Part shown: in pieces, positions 10,366-21,785 of the stretch
How the letters are laid out: the number at the start of each line of letters is the position of its first letter
Position numbering within the stretch: position 1 is the first letter of the stretch
Assembly (NCBI GenBank): GCA_014925825.1
Contig: JACGCK010000069.1
Span: 1-64,000 of the forward strand
Reading direction: 5' to 3'
Length of the DNA: 64,000 nt
DNA from: Pholiota molesta
Lineage: Eukaryota > Basidiomycota > Agaricomycetes > Agaricales > Strophariaceae
Program-made: the position numbers and the translations under genes
The notes under the pieces: model-generated
What the model saw: the letters and a program-made list of their open reading frames with translations, nothing else
Told to the model about the DNA's origin: nothing
Database searches by the model: none

Positions 10366-11781
10366 ATGCTATCGTCAAAATCCAGGTGTTCGACGAAGAG
10401 CCCAATAGGAACGGTCCCTTACGACGTTCTTCTCGAGATTTTCGTCCACTGTCTTCCCCGAGATCGCTTGGAGGTCAATCAGCGCAGAAAAAGGGTCGCA
10501 CCATTGCTCTTATGCCACGTTTGCTCTTCTTGGAGAATGGTCGCACTCGCAACTCGTACGCTATGGACTCACCTGTCATGTTACCTCGAAGTGTGGCATG
10601 TTGATGAAGATCGAAGCCGTAAATCTCTCGAAAACAAAATCGAGTTCATACAATGGTGGAAAAAGAACCATGGTTCAATTGCGCCATTTCTTCACCTTAA
10701 TATCGATATACGTGATGACGACTCAGCAGCCAGACTCAGAGATGCAACGGCATTTGTTATGAACTATGTGACCATGGCGCAGTATCTCGAAATTGGTTCG
10801 CTCTCATGGCACGAAGTTAAAGCCATGTCCGCACTCGGCGACAATGTCACTTACCCAAACCTCCATACTCTGGTGACATATCAATGGAGCGCCCCCATAA
10901 ACGATCACTTCCATCATGCCTTCTCAGCAATACGACGTCTAGCCATCCTCGACGAGAGCATGTGCCTCCTCCATACCACTAGTATCCCTGTCCAATGGTC
11001 GAGGTTGACCCACCTCTCAATCACCACTAGTTACATGCCTTCTGACTTCTGGGTTACCTTAACAATGACCGTTCCGTGTCTACAATGGGTATACATCTCT
11101 TATCAAGGTCTACTCATCGACGAATACACAACAGTCGAACGTACCCTTCCACAACTTTCGGCATTGTTTATTAGATGCAGCGGTTACGAGAAATTCAGCC
11201 GACTCCTTATAGGCCTTCATTTACCCGCTCTCACAAATCTCTTTCTCGCCTCTCCTTGCTCTGAGTGGTGGGACGATGAGGGCATGACTGATATCTACAC
11301 CGTGCTGGAGTCCGCACCTGCGATCAGAAATCTAACCCTGCGGAAACTTGACTTTCTCGACCACACCGAAATAGATTATGCCGAAGGGATGGACGATGAC
11401 GGCGGCGATATCGACATCGAGCCGATCTGGAGTTTGGTGCCTCACTTAGTCCATCTACGACTTGAGCTGTATATCACTTCCGATGGCAGTAAAATCGAGG
11501 TAGAACAAGCATTGGACAAATTCGCTCGCCAAGGCTTCTTTTCCTCGGATAATCGCTGGTTGGATCTCGACAACCCTGCATGCCCTATCAAAATGATCAC
11601 CGTCATTGACCACGGTTCGAAATTTTTCTCGACAAGTTATTCTTACGACCTTGACCGTCAACTCAAAGCATCTATTATTCGGAAATGCACCACAAATGCA
11701 TCCAATATTCCTTTGCACATCATATCGCAACCATTCAACGACTTCGGGAAATCGTGGAAGGAATGGAGTTCAGGAAATTAG
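10366..11781 (+). CDS. F-box protein A (F-box plus leucine-rich C-terminal part)
   Basis: A single exon encodes 471 residues. An F-box of Agaricomycete type spans about residues 14-65: VPYDVLLEIFVHCLP, then APLLLCHVCSSWRMVAL and TLWTHLS. The rest holds irregular leucine-rich segments (PNLHTLVT, LTHLSITT, PQLSALFI, HLVHLRLEL) and ends WKEWSSGN. F-box proteins bind SKP1 and present substrates to SCF ligases. The ATG at 10366 is chosen because it begins MLSSKS directly before the F-box, has A at -3, and matches paralogue C; an in-frame ATG at 10243 also exists. The gene starts about 245 bp after the HECT stop codon. Paralogue C is very similar, so this is a recent duplicate. Confidence 0.85.
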   Translation: MLSSKSRCSTKSPIGTVPYDVLLEIFVHCLPRDRLEVNQRRKRVAPLLLCHVCSSWRMVALATRTLWTHLSCYLEVWHVDEDRSRKSLENKIEFIQWWKKNHGSIAPFLHLNIDIRDDDSAARLRDATAFVMNYVTMAQYLEIGSLSWHEVKAMSALGDNVTYPNLHTLVTYQWSAPINDHFHHAFSAIRRLAILDESMCLLHTTSIPVQWSRLTHLSITTSYMPSDFWVTLTMTVPCLQWVYISYQGLLIDEYTTVERTLPQLSALFIRCSGYEKFSRLLIGLHLPALTNLFLASPCSEWWDDEGMTDIYTVLESAPAIRNLTLRKLDFLDHTEIDYAEGMDDDGGDIDIEPIWSLVPHLVHLRLELYITSDGSKIEVEQALDKFARQGFFSSDNRWLDLDNPACPIKMITVIDHGSKFFSTSYSYDLDRQLKASIIRKCTTNASNIPLHIISQPFNDFGKSWKEWSSGN

Positions 11782-11971
11782 ATTTTTAAATCATCACCGC
11801 TATCTGTACATTGTTGCCTCGTAGCCTAGAGATGTCGCGTTAAAGCACGTATAAAAGTCTACTTAAGCCGTGTTTCTTTATCTTCTGCTCGTAAGTAATT
11901 GTAAATATGTTCCACTCTAGAAATCAAGATCAGTTAGCACTGGCCCTCCGTTCTGTCATTCGCGGTCATGA

Positions 11972-12889
11972 AACCTAGGGACCACGAATCACGGGGAAAG
12001 GCTGACGCGGCCGGGTGGAGACTGGACAGGGACCTGCGATGGCGCTTGCGAAGAACAGTGCCGCACCGAGCCGCAGCGCCAGATGGGACCACCCCAGCCC
12101 CGCCGCCGGTTTGTACACGACTATCGCAGCCCCAGAATCTGTAGCGCGCTCCTTATTTAGTCCACATGATTCGCAAGAGCGTTCTGCAGCACTGTACCGT
12201 CCGCGGGTGCGCGCTAGGCACTGCGATAGCGAGCCAACCGTACTTCTTGACTCTCCGTCTCACGGAAACGACTCTGGACACGAAATAGCGTCAGGGATCC
12301 CTGGACGGGTCCCTCCACGCACATACCAACAGAGGATGCTACATCACGGATCGAGCACCAGGTTCCTCCGCCGCGCTGTCCCTGCCACCCAACTCGTCCC
12401 CGAATGCGCCATGGCCACTGCAATAGCCAGCTCTACATCCTGGCCCTCCTCAGTCTCCAAACGACGAGATCAGGTGCGAATGGGTTCAAGGAGGCGCTCG
12501 TCGCCAGGTCGGGCTTGGGTCGGGCTGGATGCGCCTAAAAAGGCCGTTGACTGGAGGGTGGGGCGTTGGTAGTCGGCTTTTTGTGATGGGGTTGGCGCAC
12601 CGACGACGATGGACAGCGTGCAGTGGTGAGTGTAGGAGGTTGAATGTGCGCGTGAAGTCCTTGCGTGACTAACTGTGACAGAAACTGTAACGCGCCACTG
12701 TATGTACCACACGAAACAAACACACGACAATCTCTTTCAAATCTCTTTCATTTCTCGATGTGATTCTTTTTTAACCTACTCATACTGGATTCCGGGGGAT
12801 CGAAGCGCATCCTAGAGAATTTGGAGGCCCTATACATTATGCGGCGCATGAGCGGGAGACTCAGAGCGGCATGACGTGGACCATGAATG
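11972..12889. repeat. Spacer with one copy of dispersed repeat R1
   Basis: Bases about 12390-12650 match the dispersed repeat R1 found downstream of other F-box genes: CAGGTCGGGC at 12505, then GATGGGGTTGGCGC and GATGGACAGCGTGCAG. The long plus-strand frame at 12015-12572 runs through this repeat and has no domain. I see no gene in the remainder. Confidence 0.45.
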
Positions 12890-13148
12890 ATGGGGGAACT
12901 ATTGCTGCTGTGAGTTTCGAGCTAATGTTGACTCACCGCCCTCTCTCGACAATGCCTTCCTGTACCGGAGACGCCTGAGTGGAGATACCTGTGAGATATG
13001 AGATACGCATAGAATTTTGTCGGCCCCTGACACTTTCCATCGCATTAAGATTAAGGAGGGAGACTGGGAGAGCGAGGGTTTTTGGTTAGGATAGGATTAT
13101 TTAGTAGTAAATTAGTACAAAAATACATGTTCTTGCCAAGTTATTCCT

Positions 13149-13612
13149 AGTCTGAAACATCGTCAAATATCTATCTAGTAGCTGGAGCGACAAGGGGCCT
13201 CGGTAATACACCTCCGTTCACTATTTCCTGCATACTGACGCGCTTCTTTTCTTGGGTTTAGCCCTTGTCGACGTCATTTCAACCAAGGATCCCACTGCCA
13301 TTATCTACGCTGGCGCGCGATTAAAGAAACGGGGCTTCTCAACTTATCCAGGTCGCAGCGCAGTATCCTGGCCGGGTGGAGATTGTGAAATATGTTGCGG
13401 GGGGCAAGGAGGGGAATGATGCGATTGCAAAAGAGATTGGTACAAAGCATGGTAGAGTTTATACTGTTATTAAAAACGCTGGTGCGATCCCGGCCCCATT
13501 GTCCTCTTCCAAGCCTTTCATGATTTGTTAAAAGCCAGCCCGCTTCCATGCTTTGTTCCCAATGCCCCAATGCCCATCAGTTCCATGCGAGGAAGCTTAG
13601 AGCTCGTACCAT
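13149..13612 (+). pseudogene. Short-chain dehydrogenase relic
   Basis: This is homologous to the SDR gene at 32610-33702. It keeps GATRGLG (cofactor-binding glycine motif) split by the same first intron, then LVDVIS, and VEIVKYV. The start codon position reads TAG instead of ATG. Frame is lost in the run after IYAGAR, and a deletion fuses the NAG region directly to the later PLSSS segment. The catalytic Tyr-Lys exon is missing. Confidence 0.7.
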
Positions 13613-13690
13613 CGGCTACATTCAACCGTGTTCCGTATCTACTTTCTGTATTGATTCGTGCAACTGACTTAGGGGATGATCGATGAACAT

Positions 13691-13705
13691 GATCGTGGGT
13701 GTGAT
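13691..13705 (+). promoter_or_regulatory. Conserved 15-mer upstream of F-box B
   Basis: GATCGTGGGTGTGAT ends 133 bp before the ATG and is identical upstream of F-box D (34060-34074) and E (39873-39887) at 121 and 126 bp. It may be a regulatory site, or simply part of the conserved duplicated flank. Confidence 0.25.
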
Positions 13706-13838
13706 GTGTGATGGCTTCAGCGCTTCAAACTCGATTCCAACTCATCCGATTGCATTACCACATTGCTCGAAACTAGCGGCACGTCCTTCCATCGCAAACT
13801 TTTCTTACCATTGGTATATCTACTACCCAGCATTTATG

Positions 13839-15289
13839 ATGCATCCATCAAAATCCGAGCATTCGACAACGAGCCCAGTAGCAAACCTTCCACATGATGT
13901 TTTCCTCGAAATTGTCACACATTGTCTTCCGCGACGTCCTCTTGAGATTCAAACGTCAGACATGACGGTCGCACCAATGCTTCTATGTCATATTTGCTCT
14001 TCCTGGCGAACGATCGCACTCGCCTGTCCTACCCTGTGGTCTCATCTGTCCTATCATCTCACAGTACAGCGAATACCTGAAGAACTGGGAGGATGGACAT
14101 TCCTCCAGAGCGAAATCGAACACATTATGTGGTGGAAGAAGAATCAGGGCTCAATCGCGCCGTTTCTATACTTTGATCTGTGGAATACCGATGATGCTGA
14201 AGTTATGGGTTGACTTTTCTTCTAAAGTACATGTCGTCGGCACAGTACCTCCAACTCCCAGAAATGATCTGGGAAATAGTGGAAAAAAAACTCGAAGACG
14301 GTTATCAGTTTATATGTCCAAATCTACATACCATGGCGACTACCAACCAATGGGCGTATAACAATGGTATTGTTATTGAGGATGCTTTTTATCGTGCACA
14401 AACTCTTATCGACCGGCTCCCAAATCATCCTCCCTCAGTGCTCCGTCGCCTATCCATCGATAAAAATGACCTGTCACCTACAATCAATATTATCCCAACC
14501 CACTGGTCATCATTAACCCATCTGTCATTGAACAACGTTGGCATCAATCTTTCTTTCTGGTTTCCCCTTATTCGCGCAGTTCCCGATTTACAGTGGGCAT
14601 TCATATATTTCAATGAAATCATCGACATTGATGACCATCTCGTACCCACCGAACACCTTGCACCCACCGAACACATCCTTCCCTACCTCTCTACATTGTT
14701 TGTCGGGATGCCAGGGGGGGGCAACCCCAATTTCCGACCAGGTTTGCTCCTTGGTGGCCTTCGTCTACCCGCCCTGCGCACCCTGGCATTTTCATGTTTA
14801 CAAATGGACCACGAGCACATTCCCGATATTCACACCATCCTCCAGTCCACACCCTCCCTCACAACGCTCACCATCAAGGGCTACGACGCGCTTGCCAAGG
14901 GTTCCCCGGAGATGTCCGCCGCTGTGCTGGGTGGCATCGCACCAATCTGGGCCCGTACACTGCATCTGATGCACGTCCAGCTCACCTTGCCCAAAACCAT
15001 GCGCTGCAGCCACGCTGAGACCGGGACGCTCTTAGATGGCTTCGTACGCCATGCCTTCTTCGGCGAGAACAGCCTGTGGGCGATCAACGACCCGAGATGC
15101 CCCCTGCGCACGATCACCCTGATCGACATGGAGTCCGCGACGACTTTGCGGTTGAGCGAGATCGAGAACCTCACGCGGGCGCGCATTCAACAATGGGGTG
15201 GAGGGTCATCAAATATCGTCTTCAAGTTTGTTACCAAAGTGGACGATGCGTCTTTTGAGGAGCCGGAGGCGCCGATATGGAAGTTCTAG
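13839..15289 (+). pseudogene. F-box protein B, broken by a 28-bp deletion
   Basis: The start MHPSKS matches the starts of paralogues D and E. The F-box is intact (LPHDVFLEIVTHCLP, APMLLCHICSSWRTIAL, TLWSHLS). After DLWNTDDAEVM the frame stops at 14211-14213. Paralogue E has 28 extra bases here, encoding residues between VID and DGLTFLL; their loss shifts the frame. Translation resumes at 14210 with TFLLKYMSSAQYLQLPEM and runs open to 15289 (ending PIWKF). The downstream frame still looks well conserved, so the break is probably recent. An N-terminal F-box-only peptide of about 120 residues could still be made. Confidence 0.8.
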
Positions 15290-17699
15290 AGCCTGTGGGA
15301 TCTTTAGTAGCTCGTTTGTATGTATCTGCTCTCAACCTACCAGTATTCCATATAATCGAACAATTTTCTTATTTGCCTCATAGTCGTTTGCATAAGGGGC
15401 AACAATTTAATTCATAAAGAAGAAAAAGACAAAAACACGAAAAAAAAAAAAGCGTAGAATAGAACGCGAGGAATGCCGAGGGACAATGGGAGAGAGCCAC
15501 GCGTAGGGGTATCGCTCCGTCCCCTCCGCACTCTGCACCAGACACCTCTTCCTCACCACCCTCACCTCAGCTATGAAAACCGCTCGCGCCACCTCATCCA
15601 GTCCTCCACCCATCTCCAAGCCATCCTCCGCCTCTGAACGACGACGTCAAGCGCGGTATGGCCGCACGGACCTCAGGACGCGATCTCGAACAGGTCGGGC
15701 TGGCGATGTCAACGGATGGCAGGGCATTGACGCCGTCCGGGTCGTGCGACACGGTCGACGTGCAGACGGTAGTGCACAGTGCACAGCAGACACCGCAGAA
15801 CCCAGAATGCGTGCAGCAGGTGTCACAGTGCGTGATGGAGAAGCAAAGGTGCGCGCTGGTGATGATGCAGTGGGATCGTCGTGTTGCGGTGCATACACCC
15901 TAACCACGGCTATATCCATGGAAAGACATCGGGCACGAGATGACGCCATGGATCCAAGGACGCGACCTGGGATGGGCCGGCCTAGGTGGGGCTGAACGGG
16001 CTGTCGATGGACGGCTGAACGTCGGCGTGGATCAGTCTACGTGATGGGGCCGAGGCGCGGAATGGCCTCATGGACAGGATGGGAGGCGTGCAAGCAGGCA
16101 GGCTCGCATACAGATATCGATGTGGCGCCAGCCTTGCTCTCGTCGCGCATCACAGCGAGATCGGTGACTGAACGCGGCGCACATCAGGACAAGAAAATCA
16201 CGCATAAAGCAAAAGAAAGAAAGACGCACAGATAAACACGGTCACACCTTCATTAGAGGAGAACGACCTCGGTATACCGGGACACGCCAGTAGCTCTGGA
16301 CCTGCGTAACACTTCCTGCAATCACCCGCCTCGCAAAACACCACCGCTGCGACCGCTCCACCCTCGAAAGCACCCTAGTAATCGAGACTCCCAGCCTTAT
16401 CCCCAGGCACTCCTCGGTTTTTGGGCGACGACATCATGCATAGAATGAGGCCCAAGGACGCGATATGGGCTCAGTCGAGCTGGGTGCGGCTGAGCGCGAT
16501 GTCGAATGCGTGGCTGGGTGTGTGCGTAGTCTAGTCTGCGTGATGGGGCTGGCGTACCCACAGCAATGCACAGCGCATATTAGATACTGAAGGACCGAGG
16601 GGGCGCCGAAGGCGTTGCAATGCTGGATGAAGGAGGCGAGGCGGGAGTAGATGACGGAGCAGTGCACGACACAATACCGTCTCCGAGCTACGGGCGAACA
16701 TCAATACAGAATTCATAACCCGAAAAGGCATAGATACACTCACATCCCAAAACCACTCGCCGCCTCATCCAGCCCGCCCATCCTCGAACGCACCCTGGCC
16801 ATGGCCACCGCGATTGCCGGCCTACATCCAGGTATGCCTCCATCTCTGAATGACGACAACATGCGCAGCATGGCTGCACAGACCTCATGACGCGATCATC
16901 ACCAGGTCGGGCTGGGTGGGGCTTAACAAGCTGTCAACGGGCGGCTGGGCGTCGATGGCTGGTTGATAGTCTGCCGTGCGCGACGTAGCCGGTGCACAGA
17001 CGGCGGTGGACAGCGAGCGCGCTCTAGGGAGGTGTAGAACGAGGGCGCCGCAGTGCGTGAGAGGCGCGCGCAGATCCTCAGATGACGCGCGGCACACTGG
17101 TGCAGTGGGGCGTCCTGTTGCGGTGAGGCGGCCGCGGGTGGTGGGCCGTGTTGGCTGGGATGGAATATGGGTTGGTCGACATGGGAGAGAGGGGTCGGGG
17201 GACGCACGCACGGGCAAGCAAGGCGTCAACGGAGGGCGCTGCAGCACCGATCCAGCACCGAGTGCGTACGCCGCCGCGCCGCCTCATCCACCATGCTCGT
17301 CCACGAATGCACCCCGACCACTGTAATAGCCGGGCCCTAGAAGACGATCTTGAATCGGTCGAACCAGGTGGAGTTGAACAGGACGTCGATGGGCGGTTGG
17401 GTGTTGACGTGGTCTAGTCAATGATGAGGACGGCGCGCCGACAGCAATGGCCAGCGTGCGGTAAATACTGAAGGAACTTGGGGGGCGCCGAGGCATTTCA
17501 GTGCGTAGTGATGAAAAATAGGGATAGGCGCGCATAGAAGACAGAGCACGAGTCTTGCCTCACTGTGAGTCGGCGAATGGGCGGGTGGTGACGCCATGTT
17601 GGTCAGGATAGGCTGTGGGCGTAATCAGGAGGGGAATCTAGGGGAGTCAATGGTAGTCTATGGTGGTGAACAGACGTGGAAGTGGGTGTGGCTGCGGTC
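15290..17699. repeat. Dispersed repeat R1 cluster downstream of F-box B
   Basis: Several tandem or overlapping copies of R1 lie here, at about 15580-16030, 16440-16600, 16780-17060 and 17280-17560. Shared words include CAGGTCGGGCTGG (15691, 16903), GGACAGGATGGGAGGCGTGC (16074) and GACAGCGTGCAG-like ends. The same words recur after F-box D and F-box E. No copy holds a continuous frame. Read on the minus strand some copies give LCNACGA-like and DEVAR-like fragments, suggesting a decayed protein-coding origin that I cannot name. Confidence 0.5.
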
Positions 17700-18600
17700 T
17701 AGTTCGAAGAGCTGTTCGCACGCTATCACACTCGTCCGGTCCGGAGGATTCCGAACACCCCTAATTGTTACAGTCGCCAACACGCAAGTTCGACTCGGAT
17801 GCAGCATCTCGTCTGTGCGCCTACTTGGTTCTCACCTCCCCATTTCCCCTTTTACAGCCAGCCTTATGCGTAGTCCATGTCAAGGCACTGTTCCGGTCTA
17901 GGGATTGCTTTGGGCGAGAACGTGGTGCTCATCGCGGCAACCTACATCAACGAAGATAAGTCCCTAAAACATGTGGACGACTGATCACCAGATAGATAAT
18001 AAATGAGCGAAATCGTGACAACAACAGAGCTCGTTCAAAGAGCTGGTTACAAGCACCCCGCGGCGCGCACGACGCATTGCAATCCGTCCCTCCTGCCAGC
18101 CACACTAGCAACCTCGCAGTGACGTCGCCAGTGGACCAGCCAGCTAAGCGCGTTCACCGTCCGACTTTGCCATGTTCCCAAGCTCATATCATCCTAGATA
18201 TCGACTATTATCAGCACAGGAACAGAAGACCGATACTTCACCGAAGAGAAAGCACCTACCACATTCATGAACGTTCGTTCTGGGCACCATCTTCCACGGA
18301 ACCCACACCGACTGTCGACGCCCATCAAAAGTAACTGTAGCGGGCGCTTACGAAAAACCCATATCATTGCTCCGAGATACACGCTGCCACGCAGAGTGAG
18401 ATAATGCACCCCACCCATAACCGAAGCAGCCAGTGTCTTGCCAATTAGTCCAACGAACGCTGAGTTTGCTTGCCCGTCGGCGCCTCGTGTGAGGTCTGAC
18501 GAGCCCAGGTCAAAGAGTGTGACGGCGATTGAAATGCTGGCGTCAAAAGGCTGCGACTAGACCGTCGGTGGCAGGTCGATGTATCACGGGTGCCTGCGTC
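17700..18600 (-). pseudogene. Relic block, U1 copy of the sequence at 44540-46260
   Basis: Bases 17930-18130 match 45590-45810 (for example GACTGATCACCA, CATCCCTCCTGCCA), and 18230-18600 match 45900-46260 (CACGGAACCCACA, TTGCCCGTCGG, GTCGATGTATCACGGG). On the minus strand the U3 copy keeps an open frame of about 80 residues; this copy is interrupted. I do not recognise the protein. Confidence 0.45.
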
Positions 18601-19115
18601 GGTGCAGCTGTAGGTTGAAGTAACTTAGAACTATTTAGAAATACACCTTTAACGGGGCAAAATTTGATATACATGACTTATCTTACCAACAGAACCTTTC
18701 ATGTAAGAATAAAAATACCATCAGTAAGCGAACACTTTGATGGTAATTAAAGCCATTGACGTCACGCGAAGTGTTCCACTATGCGCTGCTGTCGACCAAC
18801 TTATTCTCAGTCAAAATACTCGATGTGCGCCGATATTTCATGCGTTCTCTTTTTGCAACAGATTGGAAGATAATAATTCGGGCCAAAGATTGCAGGACGT
18901 TCTGCGTAGCTGTGTGAAATAGGCCGCGGTGGTTCGAGTTGGCATCGAACTACTGGCACAAGAAGTAGTATAGTTCGAATAGGGAACGACGTGTGATGTG
19001 GGTCAGAGTTATAACAAGCAAAGTAACAAAATAAGCTATTATTTTAAAGTCGGTCAAATCAAAAGAAATTACAATTATTAAGACGGGAGCGAACTCTGTA
19101 GCGAACAGGTCACGA

Positions 19116-19835
19116 TTACATTTGCATCTTCATCATCGTACGATTGACTTCCGTTACAAGGGCAATAGCACGCTGGAAGGATCGCAGATCAGGTCCACGT
19201 CGAAGGTTATGTAGGCCATACCTAGAGGCCGTGCGCTCGTAATAGATGCTCTCCGGTAGAGGTCTTCCCATACTAAAGATACGAACCCCAAATCAGCCCA
19301 ATAACACGAAGAGGAACAAATAAGCACTGGCAGAAATCGCAAGTACACGGCTTGAACCCCGAACCGTGATGGTCGCACCCCCAGTCCATCCCAGCATGCG
19401 TCCCACAGCACGTCCACCGAAACGCGCGCGGAAAATACAGCAGCAGCTTCTCCTGATCCCCGCCGAACTCGCCCTCGAATTTCGCGCGCAGCGCGTCCGC
19501 GTCTTCGAGTGCGCAGTGTCCCCAGCCGGTGGCGGTGCCCTCGAAGTCGGCAGGCCAGGTGATGAGCTCCAAGTCGCCTTCGTGGAAGTTGTCGTCGCGG
19601 CAGCGGCGGTACTTGTCGTACCACTTGCGCGGCATCCCGCAGAAGCGCCTGTGCTTTCTCCAATCCGCCAGTTGGCACTCCCTCCCTAAGCGAACGCATC
19701 AGACTGACGCCGAAGATAGACGCCTGGCTGAGTTGGCTTACCGCAATAAAATCGGTCTTGGCAGCGAGAACATTGGAGGATAGTAGCATCCTCGGATTGC
19801 GACTTGTCACATACAGAGCAGGAGCGGACGGGCAT
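19116..19835 (-). CDS. MYND zinc-finger protein, 3 exons, intact
   Basis: Exons 19742-19835, 19328-19685 and 19116-19272 join into 203 codons (202 residues plus stop) with GT-AG introns of 56 and 55 nt. The MYND finger occupies residues about 6-48: CSVC, then LQCSRC, RFYCGREC and DWRKHRRFC, giving the full C-C-C-C-C-C-H-C ligand set. A second Cys-rich part follows (TCCGTH, then CDHHGSGFKPCTCDFC), which may bind another metal. MYND fingers mediate protein-protein contacts, often with Pro-rich partners, in transcription or chromatin roles; the specific role here is unknown. The gene is divergent from the HECT relic. Its start is the first ATG before the finger, preceded by an A-rich run. Confidence 0.8.
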
Positions 19836-20154
19836 TTTTTTACGTGGCGTTCTCTGGAAGGACAAGACGCGTCGCGAAGTGCACGCGTTGTTGTTTGCGC
19901 GTATTAAGCCCGTTTCTAATCCCGCCCTTGTCTAATTATAACCATCCCAACGACCACCACGACCACCATCGCGCCCTCAACTGCGTAGCCCAATTTCTTC
20001 AGCCTGTCTTCGCTCCCTCCAGCCCCGAATGTCCGCCGTAACCACTAGTTAGAGTAGCGCGTGGGTTTCCCAAGTCGTGAAATGGTAGGTGCAGGCGCGA
20101 AATCTAGGACACGCTATCGACGCTGATGCACAGCAGACCTCCAGAACAGGCGAT

Positions 20155-21600
20155 CTAAGCTGGGGAACAAGGAGAATTCCGAGGCTGTGATGGGTACGTC
20201 GATGTCCTTATTACTTTTCATGGAACATTATGAACATTTTCTTCTAGATCCCGCGAACGCATCGCACTGGCCACCTATCTTCTTCCTGGCCGACCCTTTA
20301 TTTGCAAGCACTCCTTACCATTGGGCGATGACGGATTCTTCAGTACCGCGTCCGGCGGACGCGCGGTGCGGAGCCCGCTGGCGCTCTACGAGCTCATGGA
20401 ACTCAGCCGGCAGCTGCTGGACATCGCGTTCACGCTGTACGTGCGCGACGAGGGTTCAGGAGGTGTACATTGCGCCGCTAGTACCGTGCTCATGGGAGGC
20501 GGTGAGGGATAAGATGATGCGGTGCTTGCTTGGGATCCATGCAAGAGAGTGAGTTTTTGGGTTTTTTTGGGGGTGTGCCGATTGGGTGTAGTTCGCCCAA
20601 GCCGTTCGTCCCTGCGGACTACGACCACACTGGCTCGTCACATCCCAACTAGACATGAACTCGTTTGTGAAGGCGGCTGTGAAAGTTGATATCCTCTTCT
20701 CTCCTTTTTACGATTACTCACATTGACCCACTCCAGCCTAGAAGAACAACAGCTCTCGAAAGCAGACAATCCGCTCCAGGGCCCGCACCACCTGTTCGCG
20801 CAGCAGCTCGCCGCGATGTTGCCGTGCCTCAGCATCCTCAACAACATCCCCTTCGCGAGCCCGTTCGAGGTGCGCGTGTCGATCTTCCGGCACTTCATGC
20901 TGAACGACATTGGCGGGCGCGGGAACAAGAAGAACGAGTTGTACCCAAACCCGCATGCGTATGCGACAGACGGTACGTCGGTAAGTGCATTGCATTTTCG
21001 TCTTCTAAGTAGTAAAATGAACAATGCGACTTCGCTCATAGCGCACCTGAGCTTGAATCGGTATCGCTTTACCGGGCGGATCCTAGGAAAGGCTATGTAT
21101 GAGGGTATTCTGGTCGACGTCGCAGTCGCTGGATTCTTCTTGGCTAGAGTAAGTCATTCGTCCACGTCTACTGCAAGATGGCGCAATAACAGACTGTTTT
21201 CTATTTGATAGTGGCTCGGGTGACAAAGCTTTCTGGACGGTCTATCGTCGCTGGACCCCGACTTGTATATCGGTCTCATTTTTCTGGGCGCTGATGGTCA
21301 ATTGCGATACGATGTTCATTCAGCAGGAAGTGCAGATCTTGATTGGAGGCGTCAACTCACCTATCGACCTCGATGATCTTCGACACAATACGAATTATGG
21401 AGGGCAGTATGATGACGCGCATCCGGTCATTGTCACATTCTGGCAGGTTTGTAATTCATTTCGGCGTATTGCCAGTGCATTTTACTCAGTCTACGTCCAC
21501 GTCAGGTTGTCAACTCGTTTGATCAAGAGCAGTGTCGCGCGCTTCTGCGTTTCGTTACGAGCTGTAGCAGACCACCACTTCTGTTCGTAAATTATCACCT
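20155..21600 (+). pseudogene. HECT ligase relic 2, gutted by internal deletions
   Basis: Homology to the HECT gene begins in its exon 4 (GGGGAACAAGGAGAATTC, like 7760) and continues with DPANASHWPP, a disrupted GGRAVRSPLALYELMELSRQLL, LLGIHARE, VRVSIFRHF, NKKNELYPNPHAYAT, RFTGRILGKAMYEGILVDV and NSPIDLDDLRHNTNYGG. It stops at the exon with the catalytic Cys. Segments equivalent to 8531-8835, about 9187-9527 and about 9815-10200 of copy 1 are missing, removing much of the N-lobe, the middle of the HECT domain and the two last exons. There is no 5' half. It cannot make an active ligase. Confidence 0.8.
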
Positions 21601-21785
21601 CATCTACTTACTATGCGTGTTGTAATTATAATAATACGAACAAATTTGTCAATTCTTGTTGATAATCCTCGCGCAACGTGCAGGCCATAAGGCAGTACCA
21701 AATCACGTGTCGGCTCCTTCAACTGCGAAGTTCCGATTTCAAAAATTTAACCATCACCATATTCCCTACCTTCGCTTTTACACCA

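Larger units (their letters stand above)
5505..11971 (+). repeat. Segmental duplication, copy 1 (MYND-HECT-F-box module)
   Basis: This segment aligns by eye with 18655-23377 in the same order and orientation: a non-coding flank (5505-5740 versus 18655-18885, sharing for example GCGAAGTGT and CTGTCGAC), a minus-strand MYND gene, a plus-strand HECT gene and a plus-strand F-box gene with matching 3' flank ending near ACGAAACC/ATGAAACC. Copy 1 keeps the nearly complete HECT gene but its MYND gene has lost about 0.7 kb. Confidence 0.8.
12890..18600 (+). repeat. Tandem unit U1 (relic block, SDR relic, F-box B, R1 repeats, 3' block)
   Basis: The order of elements matches U2 (31960-37530) and U3 (39370-46260). 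A leading non-coding block (TTTCGAGCTAATGTTGACTC, similar at 32110 and 39500) is followed by SDR sequence, an F-box gene of the D/E subfamily, the R1 repeats and a 3' block (17700-18600) that matches U3. U1 is the most decayed copy: both its SDR and its F-box gene are broken. Confidence 0.65.

Noticed and set aside
18930..18960. tRNA-like word GGTTCGAGTTGGCATCGAAC
   Set aside because: It resembles a T-arm but there is no acceptor, D-arm or anticodon arm around it.
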